Assembly (NCBI RefSeq): GCF_900067135.1 | Contig: NZ_FJUR01000001.1 | Location: 2,731,501 to 2,795,500, forward strand | Source of the DNA: Rhizobium sp. 9140 | GTDB taxonomy: Bacteria; Pseudomonadota; Alphaproteobacteria; Rhizobiales; Rhizobiaceae | Length of the DNA stretch: 64,000 nucleotides | Reading direction: 5' to 3' | Shown here: positions 58,514 through 64,000 of the stretch, piece after piece | Layout: each line of letters opens with the position of its first letter | Numbering within the stretch: position 1 is the first letter of the stretch | Position numbers and translations under genes: made by a program | Notes under the pieces: generated by a model | What the model saw: the letters and a program-made list of their open reading frames with translations, nothing else | Databases searched by the model: none | Told to the model about the DNA's origin: nothing

Positions 58514-58820
58514 CGACGTCTTTGCCCCACCGTCGCTGAACCCCGTCCCACCGCCGTTTTGCCTCATCAAGAATGGCTTTATCAATCATTTCGTCGGTAA
58601 TCGGCGGACCTTCGTACCTGATCCGCTTTGCCAAAAGGGCCTCCATGGCCATTTTCCGCTTGTTCATCGTTTCCGGCGAAACCGCAGGCACAGGCTCCAC
58701 GATCAACCTGCCCGAACTCTCCGTGATCTCCACTTCGGATCCCGGAAAGAGCCCCACAGCGTCGCGGAGTGCCCGCGGTAGTTCCACCATTCCGGTCTCC
58801 GACATCCTTGCTCTCGCCAT
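58494..58820 (-). CDS. AbrB/MazE-type antitoxin
   Basis: A 108-residue antitoxin. The N-terminal AbrB/SpoVT swapped-hairpin domain (about 3-48) reads SETGMVELPRALRDAVGLFPG followed by SEVEITESSGRLIVEPV; a longer helical C terminus (about 50-108) would wrap the toxin. The pair probably represses its own expression. It begins 55 bases after the ilvI stop, so it can be made from the ilvI transcript as well as from any promoter in that gap. Confidence 0.85.
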   Translation of the reverse strand: MARARMSETGMVELPRALRDAVGLFPGSEVEITESSGRLIVEPVPAVSPETMNKRKMAMEALLAKRIRYEGPPITDEMIDKAILDEAKRRWDGVQRRWGKDVDENAVD

Positions 58821-58875
58821 AGCCTCACCTCTCCGAAACGGGACGCGCCCAATCTACCGCGTCCCGCCCATCCAA

Positions 58876-60681
58876 TCAAACGAGCTGGCGGCCCTTGGCG
58901 TCGATCGCTGTCGCAACCGCTTCGTCCGTGGCTTCGTCCGGCAGCAGCATTTCGTTATGTGCCTTACCCGAAGGGATCATCGGGAAGCAGTTGGCAAGAT
59001 TTGCGACACGGCAGTCGAAGATGACGGGCGCGGGGCTGTCGATCATGCGCAGGATCGCATCGTCCAGTTCACCCGGCTTTTCGCAGCGAATGCCGACGCC
59101 ACCATAGGCTTCCGCCAGCTTGACGAAGTCCGGCATGGCCTCCGTGTAGGAATTCGAGAGCCGATTGCCGTGCAGCAGCTGCTGCCACTGGCGCACCATG
59201 CCCATATACTGGTTGTTGAGGATGAAGATCTTGACCGGCAGCCCATACTGGACCGCGCAGGACATTTCCTGAATGCACATCTGGATCGACGCATCGCCCG
59301 CGATATCGATGACGAGGCTGTCGGGATGCGCGACCTGAACGCCGATGGCGGCCGGGAAACCATAACCCATCGTACCGAGGCCGCCCGACGTCATCCAGCG
59401 GTTCGGCGCTTCGAAGCCATAGAACTGTGCCGCCCACATCTGGTGCTGGCCGACTTCGGTGGTGATGTAGGTGTCGCGATCCTTCGTCAGCGCATGCAGA
59501 CGCTGAATAGCGTATTGCGGCATGATGACGTCGTCGCTCGGCTTGTAGGACAGCGACTTGCGGCCGCGCCAGCGCGCGATGTCGCCCCACCAGTCCTTGA
59601 GCCGCGCTTTGTCGACATCAGCCGACCCGGCATGCCACAGGCGAACCATCTCCTCCAGAACCCGGCCGACATCGCCGGCGATCGGAACATCGACGCGAAC
59701 GATCTTGTTGATCGAGGACGGATCGATATCGATATGGATCTTCTTGGAATTCGGCGAGAAGGCGTTCAGCCGGCCGGTGATCCGGTCATCGAAACGCGCT
59801 CCGATGCAGATCATGACATCGGCATCGTGCATGGCCATATTGGCCTCGTAGGTGCCGTGCATGCCCAGCATGCCGAGCCAGTTGGTGCCGGAAGCCGGGT
59901 AGCAGCCGAGCCCCATCAGGGTCGAAGTGATCGGGAAATTCGTCAGCGAAACCAGTTCGCGCAACAGCCGCGTTGCCTCGTCGCCCGAGTTGATGACGCC
60001 ACCGCCGGAATAGATGACCGGACGGCGCGCCGTCTTCATCAGCGCAACGGCTTCCTCGATCCGGCGAATATCGCCCTCCACCTTCGGCTGGTAGCTGGTC
60101 TGGATCGGAACGGCGGAAGGCGGCGTATAGGTGCCCGTAGCAAACTGGATATCCTTGGGGATATCGACCAGAACCGGGCCGGGACGACCGGACCGCGCAA
60201 TGCGGAACGCCTCGTGAATCGTGGCTGCCAGCTCGTTGACGTCCTTGACCAGCCAGTTGTGCTTGGTGCAGGGCCGGGTGATACCGACGGTGTCGCACTC
60301 CTGGAAAGCGTCCGAGCCGATCAGCGAGCTTGGGACTTGACCCGAGAGGCAGACGAGCGGGATCGAATCCATCAGCGCGTCCTGCAGCGGGGTTACCGCA
60401 TTCGTGGCGCCGGGGCCGGAGGTGACGAGCATGACGCCGACCTTGCCGGTAGAGCGGGCATATCCTTCGGCCATATGGCCGGCGCCCTGCTCGTGACGGA
60501 CGAGGATGTGCTTGATGTCTTCCTGCTGGTGGATCTCGTCATAGATCGGGAGAACGGCACCGCCGGGATAGCCGAAGATGACCTCGACGCCATTGTCCTT
60601 GAGTGCGCGCAGAACGATTTCCGCGCCCGTCATTCTGTTATCCCTGCTCGCTGCATCCATTTCGCTATCTCCGCCCGACAT
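58876..60681 (-). CDS. ilvI: Acetolactate synthase large (catalytic) subunit
   Basis: A 601-residue thiamine-diphosphate enzyme, first common step of branched-chain amino acid synthesis. Catalytic Glu is in LVRHEQGAGHMAEGYAR, followed by VTSGPGATNAVTPLQDA; the ThDP-binding motif is GDASIQMCIQEMSCAVQYGLPVKIFILNNQ-type with GD...NN at about residues 455-485 (given by position). Start ATG 60681 has AGGATCGAGAC upstream; ATG 60660 is an internal alternative with GGAG. A leader peptide and attenuator lie just upstream. Confidence 0.96.
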   Translation of the reverse strand: MSGGDSEMDAASRDNRMTGAEIVLRALKDNGVEVIFGYPGGAVLPIYDEIHQQEDIKHILVRHEQGAGHMAEGYARSTGKVGVMLVTSGPGATNAVTPLQDALMDSIPLVCLSGQVPSSLIGSDAFQECDTVGITRPCTKHNWLVKDVNELAATIHEAFRIARSGRPGPVLVDIPKDIQFATGTYTPPSAVPIQTSYQPKVEGDIRRIEEAVALMKTARRPVIYSGGGVINSGDEATRLLRELVSLTNFPITSTLMGLGCYPASGTNWLGMLGMHGTYEANMAMHDADVMICIGARFDDRITGRLNAFSPNSKKIHIDIDPSSINKIVRVDVPIAGDVGRVLEEMVRLWHAGSADVDKARLKDWWGDIARWRGRKSLSYKPSDDVIMPQYAIQRLHALTKDRDTYITTEVGQHQMWAAQFYGFEAPNRWMTSGGLGTMGYGFPAAIGVQVAHPDSLVIDIAGDASIQMCIQEMSCAVQYGLPVKIFILNNQYMGMVRQWQQLLHGNRLSNSYTEAMPDFVKLAEAYGGVGIRCEKPGELDDAILRMIDSPAPVIFDCRVANLANCFPMIPSGKAHNEMLLPDEATDEAVATAIDAKGRQLV

Positions 60682-60715
60682 GTCTCGATCCTGTGCTCTG
60701 CTTGTTCGAAGGCAT

Positions 60716-60740
60716 AAAAAAAGGCCCCGTCAGGAGCCTT
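60716..60740 (-). terminator. ilvI attenuator terminator
   Basis: On the minus strand AAGGCTCC-TGAC-GGGGCCTT (one G-T) is followed by seven T. It lies between the leader peptide and ilvI, 35 bases before the ilvI start. Confidence 0.88.
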
Positions 60741-60745
60741 GGTTT

Positions 60746-60793
60746 GCGCATGGGTGGCTGTCGCCGGATGGTTACACCATCCTGCCCATGCGC
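60746..60793 (-). promoter_or_regulatory. Alternative hairpin of the ilvI leader
   Basis: GCGCATGGG and CCCATGCGC (outer) enclose GGATGGT/ACCATCC (inner). The structure covers the end of the leader peptide and precedes the terminator, as expected for a pause/antitermination element whose folding depends on ribosome position. Confidence 0.65.
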
Positions 60794-60828
60794 GATCCCA
60801 CCACAAGAATGATTGCTTGAATGTTCAT
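60772..60828 (-). CDS. ilv leader peptide, 18 residues
   Basis: Reads MNIQAIILVVGSRMGRMV and stop. Codons 2-10 include Ile, Ile, Ile, Leu, Val, Val. It lies between a good promoter and a terminator preceding ilvI, the arrangement of a transcription attenuator sensing charged branched-chain tRNAs. No ribosome site precedes the ATG, but the predicted transcript starts at or within two bases of it, so translation would be leaderless. Confidence 0.75.
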   Translation of the reverse strand: MNIQAIILVVGSRMGRMV

Positions 60829-60836
60829 GGGGCGCA

Positions 60837-60865
60837 CTGATACCGGCATTCGGCCGTGCCGTCAA
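60837..60865 (-). promoter_or_regulatory. ilv leader promoter
   Basis: On the minus strand TTGACG (60865-60860), 17-base spacer, TATCAG (60842-60837); the leader ATG starts eight bases after the -10. Confidence 0.65.
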
Positions 60866-61014
60866 CGCTTTTTACACCTTTGCCGGGCGGGAGCCGCTTG
60901 GGATATGAAGGCGTCCCGGCGCCCTACAGTCTTCCGCGAAATCGAAAATAGCCAAAGAGAAACATATTCTTAAAGTCCCTCGTTTACATTTCGCCACGTA
61001 AGCGGGGTTACGAC

Positions 61015-63063
61015 GTGGTAAACAACGAACTTCAGGCCGAGGGCCGCACAGCGGAGGCGGACAGGCGCGACACGGTCGCACGGGGCAATCGTTTCCTCGG
61101 TCGCGTCATCGCCTGCAATGGCTCCCATGCGACTATTGCAGCCCTTGCGGAAAACGGTGAGACGTCCCTCACGGAACTCTGGTCCGTCGGGCGGCTGGTC
61201 TCCATCACCGTCGGCGTCAATCGCGTCGTCGCCCTCGTCTCCTCCATGCGCACGAGCGACGACAACTGGGCGGAGCAGCAGGACAATATCTTTCGGATCG
61301 ACGTGGAACTCGTGGGCGAGGTCCGTGTCGATATCGACGGGCGAGAAGCCTTTTCCGCCGGCATCAGCCAGTATCCCTATCTCGGCGCCATCGCGCACCG
61401 CATCCGCACGGCCGACCTCGCCCGCATCTACGATACCGGCCGCGGCGGCAGCTTTTCCATCGGCAAGCTGACGCAGGACGAAAGCCTGGATGCGGCGATC
61501 CACATTCCCTCCATGCTCTCGAAGCATTTCGCCGTCGTCGGCACCACCGGCGTCGGCAAATCCACAGCCGTGACGCTGCTCCTGCGCAAGGCGATCGAGG
61601 CCGATCCCAAGCTGCGCATTCTCATCCTCGACCCGCACAACGAGTTCGCAGCCGCCTTCCCCGACCATGCCGTCGTCATCGACACCGACACGCTGGACCT
61701 GCCATTCTGGCTGATGCGGCTTGAGGAATTCGCGGAAGTCGTCTTCCGGGGACGCCCTGCCATTGCCGAGGAACTCGACATCCTCCGCGATCTCATTCCT
61801 GACGCCAAGAAGGGTTTCAAGGGCGATGGCGGCCTGATGCGGCGGCAGACGGAGAAGAGCTCTCTGACGGCGGATACGCCGGTCCCCTATCGCATCGCCG
61901 ACCTGATGGCGCTGATCGACGAGCGCATCGGCCGTCTGGAAGGGCGCACCGAAAAGCCGGCGCTCCGCTCGCTGAAAGTCCGCATCATGGCGGCGGTCAA
62001 CGACCCGCGCTACACCTTCATGTTCTCCTCCAACACGATCAACGACACCATCCTGGAGACCATCGCCAAGATCTTTCGCATCCCCGGCGATGGTCGCCCC
62101 ATCACCACGTTCCAGCTAGCGGGTATCCCCTCGGAAGTCGTCAATTCGGTCGCGTCGGTGCTCTGCCGCATGGCGTTCGAAATCGGTCTGTGGAGCAATG
62201 GCGGCGTCCACATGCTCGTCGTCTGTGAGGAGGCGCACCGCTACGTCCCGTCCGACCAGTCGCTCGGCTTCCTGCCAACGCGCCAGGCCATCGCCCGCAT
62301 CGCCAAAGAAGGCCGAAAATACGGCGTTTCTCTCGGCATGATCACACAGCGCCCCGGCGAACTCGATCCGACGATCCTCTCGCAGTGCTCGACGGTCTTT
62401 GCCATGCGCCTGTCGAACGATCGCGACCAGGACATCATCCGCTCGGCCATTCCGGATTCCTCCGTCTCGACCATGAGCTTTCTGTCCTCGATCGGAAACG
62501 GCGAGGCTATCGCCTTCGGTGAGGCCGTTTCCGTGCCGATGCGCATGCGATTCGAGCGGATACCGGAGAGCCGCCTGCCGAAGGCGGCCGGCGGGCTGAT
62601 AAAGGCCGACGACGACACGCCTGCCAATGTGGACCTGCGCACGATCGTCGCGCGGATGCGCGCAAGCTCCGGCGGCGAGACGACGCCATACGCGGTGAGC
62701 CCTTCGGGAGCCGGCAGCCTCTCCTTCAGCGACAGCATCGAGCCACCGCCGCTCCCGCCTCGTGCACCCGAGCGGCAAGAAAGCCAGAACCGAGCGGAAA
62801 CACCGGCAAGTTCGGAAAGGCTCGAAAGCTATCGCCCGGACATGCTGCCGCGCGTCGAGCCGCAGCACCCCGACCCCCTCTCCAATCCGCAGGCCGACCG
62901 CTTCAATGCCTATCGCCGACAGATCCTCGGCGGCGAAACCGATCGTCGCCCACCGGATGTGCCGGTTCCCCAGGCGCTGGACGACCTGTCAGCGCCCACG
63001 CGGGCACCGTCCCTTCGCGAAACCCTGCTCAGGAAGCCGCTCGGCAGCATGATCCGCAAATAG
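61015..63063 (+). CDS. HerA-type ATPase (DUF87)
   Basis: A 682-residue FtsK/HerA-like ATPase. An N-terminal beta-barrel HAS-barrel-like domain (about 20-135) precedes the ATPase core with Walker A VVGTTGVGKSTAV and Walker B MLVVCEEAHRYVP, and MITQRPGELDPTILSQCSTVF as the sensor/arginine region. The C-terminal 150 residues are a Pro/Ser-rich tail. HerA proteins translocate DNA, often with the NurA nuclease; no nuclease gene lies next to it here. The start is GTG 61015; GGGG at 61003-61006 is a modest ribosome site. Confidence 0.85.
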   Translation: MVNNELQAEGRTAEADRRDTVARGNRFLGRVIACNGSHATIAALAENGETSLTELWSVGRLVSITVGVNRVVALVSSMRTSDDNWAEQQDNIFRIDVELVGEVRVDIDGREAFSAGISQYPYLGAIAHRIRTADLARIYDTGRGGSFSIGKLTQDESLDAAIHIPSMLSKHFAVVGTTGVGKSTAVTLLLRKAIEADPKLRILILDPHNEFAAAFPDHAVVIDTDTLDLPFWLMRLEEFAEVVFRGRPAIAEELDILRDLIPDAKKGFKGDGGLMRRQTEKSSLTADTPVPYRIADLMALIDERIGRLEGRTEKPALRSLKVRIMAAVNDPRYTFMFSSNTINDTILETIAKIFRIPGDGRPITTFQLAGIPSEVVNSVASVLCRMAFEIGLWSNGGVHMLVVCEEAHRYVPSDQSLGFLPTRQAIARIAKEGRKYGVSLGMITQRPGELDPTILSQCSTVFAMRLSNDRDQDIIRSAIPDSSVSTMSFLSSIGNGEAIAFGEAVSVPMRMRFERIPESRLPKAAGGLIKADDDTPANVDLRTIVARMRASSGGETTPYAVSPSGAGSLSFSDSIEPPPLPPRAPERQESQNRAETPASSERLESYRPDMLPRVEPQHPDPLSNPQADRFNAYRRQILGGETDRRPPDVPVPQALDDLSAPTRAPSLRETLLRKPLGSMIRK

Positions 63064-63087
63064 GCCGACACCGATGAAACGGCTTGG

Positions 63088-63984
63088 TCAAGGCACCACC
63101 CGCTCCCAGCTCTCGTCCAGCTGATTGCGAAACCACGTCATCTGCCGCTTGGCATATTGCCGCGTCGCGGCCGACGCGGTCTCGATGACGCCGCGCCGGT
63201 CCATTTCTCCGCGCAGCATTGCCGCGATCTGCGGCACGCCGATCGCCTTCATGGCCGTCAGATCGGGTGACAGGTGTTTCGCCAGCAGACACGCGACCTC
63301 GTCGATTGCGCCCTGATCCAGCATCGTCTCGAAGCGTCGGTTGATCCGTCGCCGAAGTTCGTCCCGCTCCGGCAGCACGACCATCTTCAACGCCCTGTCC
63401 GGATCGACCACCATCGCGCCGCGCGTGGCTTGAAAACCGCGGATTGACCGGCCGCTCGCCTCGAAGATTTCGAGAGCCCGGACGATGCGCTGCCCGTCCC
63501 CGGGCTTCAGCACGGCCGCCGTTTCGGGATCGCGTTCGGCAAGCCGAGCATGCAGCGGGCCAGGCCCTTCCGCCTGAAGGCGGGCTCGCAGCCGCGACCG
63601 GATCTCGTCCGGCACATCCGGCATCTCCGACAGCCCGCCCGTCAGCGCCCTGAAATAGAGCCCGGTGCCGCCAACGATGACGGGCACACGCCCCTGCGCG
63701 TGAAGCTGGCCCAGAAGCACGGTCGCCTCTCGCAGCCATTCGCCGGTGGAATAGACTTGTCCGGCCGGCACATGCCCGTAGAGCCTGTGCGGCACCCCGT
63801 CCATGTCGACCTCCGAGGGCCGCGCCGTCAGCACGCGGAGCGTATCATAGACCTGCATGCTGTCGGCATTGACGACCACGCCGCCATGCGCCTGCGCCAG
63901 CCGAACGGCCAGCGCGGACTTGCCGCTGGCAGTCGGTCCCGTTATCAGGATCGTGTCCTGTCCTCTTTCAAGGTTTTTCATCAT
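63088..63984 (-). CDS. miaA: tRNA dimethylallyltransferase
   Basis: A 298-residue MiaA, which isopentenylates A37 of tRNAs reading UNN codons. P loop is LITGPTASGKSALAVRLA, then VVVNADSMQVYDTLRVLTARP, VIVGGTGLYFRALTGGL and RQYAKRQMTWFRNQ at the C terminus. The start is ATG 63984 or ATG 63981; the frame runs in GTG 63999 at the window edge, so a slightly longer form cannot be excluded. miaA upstream of ilvI is the usual order in Rhizobiaceae; here a herA-type gene lies between, on the other strand. Confidence 0.94.
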   Translation of the reverse strand: MMKNLERGQDTILITGPTASGKSALAVRLAQAHGGVVVNADSMQVYDTLRVLTARPSEVDMDGVPHRLYGHVPAGQVYSTGEWLREATVLLGQLHAQGRVPVIVGGTGLYFRALTGGLSEMPDVPDEIRSRLRARLQAEGPGPLHARLAERDPETAAVLKPGDGQRIVRALEIFEASGRSIRGFQATRGAMVVDPDRALKMVVLPERDELRRRINRRFETMLDQGAIDEVACLLAKHLSPDLTAMKAIGVPQIAAMLRGEMDRRGVIETASAATRQYAKRQMTWFRNQLDESWERVVP

Positions 63985-64000
63985 GGCTCTCGTTGCCACG

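Overview
The window reads as a chromosomal segment of a Rhizobiaceae-type alphaproteobacterium (Rhizobium/Agrobacterium/Shinella-like). The reasons are high G+C coding sequence, dense short operons, the linkage miaA - ilvI - ilvN - ... - ilvC, an HWE-family LOV kinase, and many sugar and acid ABC/TRAP catabolic loci. No transposase, integrase, phage gene, rRNA or CRISPR array was found. Genus assignment is inference.

Layout. 0.2-3.5 kb: entericidin-like lipoprotein, LOV histidine kinase, class II aldolase and HAD hydrolase pair. 3.7-9.7 kb: RND efflux pump with two adaptor lipoproteins, divergent from a TetR regulator; two matching dyads lie between them. 9.9-11.5 kb: Na/phosphate symporter with a PhoU tail. 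11.6-17.6 kb: xylose-type ABC system (xylF, xylH, one-domain ATPase), ROK regulator and aldo/keto reductase. 17.7-18.6 kb: DapA-family lyase.

Two identical tRNA-Lys(CTT) genes (18953-19028 and 39004-39079, same strand) bracket 20 kb of mostly catabolic genes. The left half (19.2-30.5 kb) holds a DapA/NanA-like lyase, a peptide-type ABC importer, a BNR sialidase-fold protein, PdxA2-like dehydrogenase, iron-type alcohol dehydrogenase, FadR-type regulator and DUF1537 four-carbon acid sugar kinase. I read it as an undescribed acid-sugar pathway ending in the kinase/PdxA2 route to DHAP. The right half (30.7-38.9 kb) has a soluble chemoreceptor and a mannonate/hexuronate locus (MDR dehydrogenase, uxuB, uxuA, GntR regulator, TRAP dctP) that looks decayed: uxuB is frameshifted, dctP has an amber stop and a locally frameshifted patch, dctQ is a stub and dctM is absent.

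39-57 kb is ordinary chromosome: PhzF, Nudix, endonuclease, reductases, SHOCT protein, aminotransferase, a 32-aa membrane peptide, ilvC, several regulators, racemase, QorB-type reductase, pdxJ, a membrane-anchored putative regulator, RecD-like helicase and AbrB-type transporter. 57.5-64 kb: the ilvI - antitoxin - toxin - ilvN cluster, preceded by an apparent leader-peptide attenuator with Ile-Ile-Leu-Val-Val codons on a probably leaderless transcript; then a HerA-type ATPase and miaA. The strongest follow-ups are the ilv attenuator, the toxin-antitoxin pair inside ilvI-ilvN, the tRNA-bracketed catabolic block, the acid-sugar gene set, and the paired operators in the uxuA/dctP promoters.
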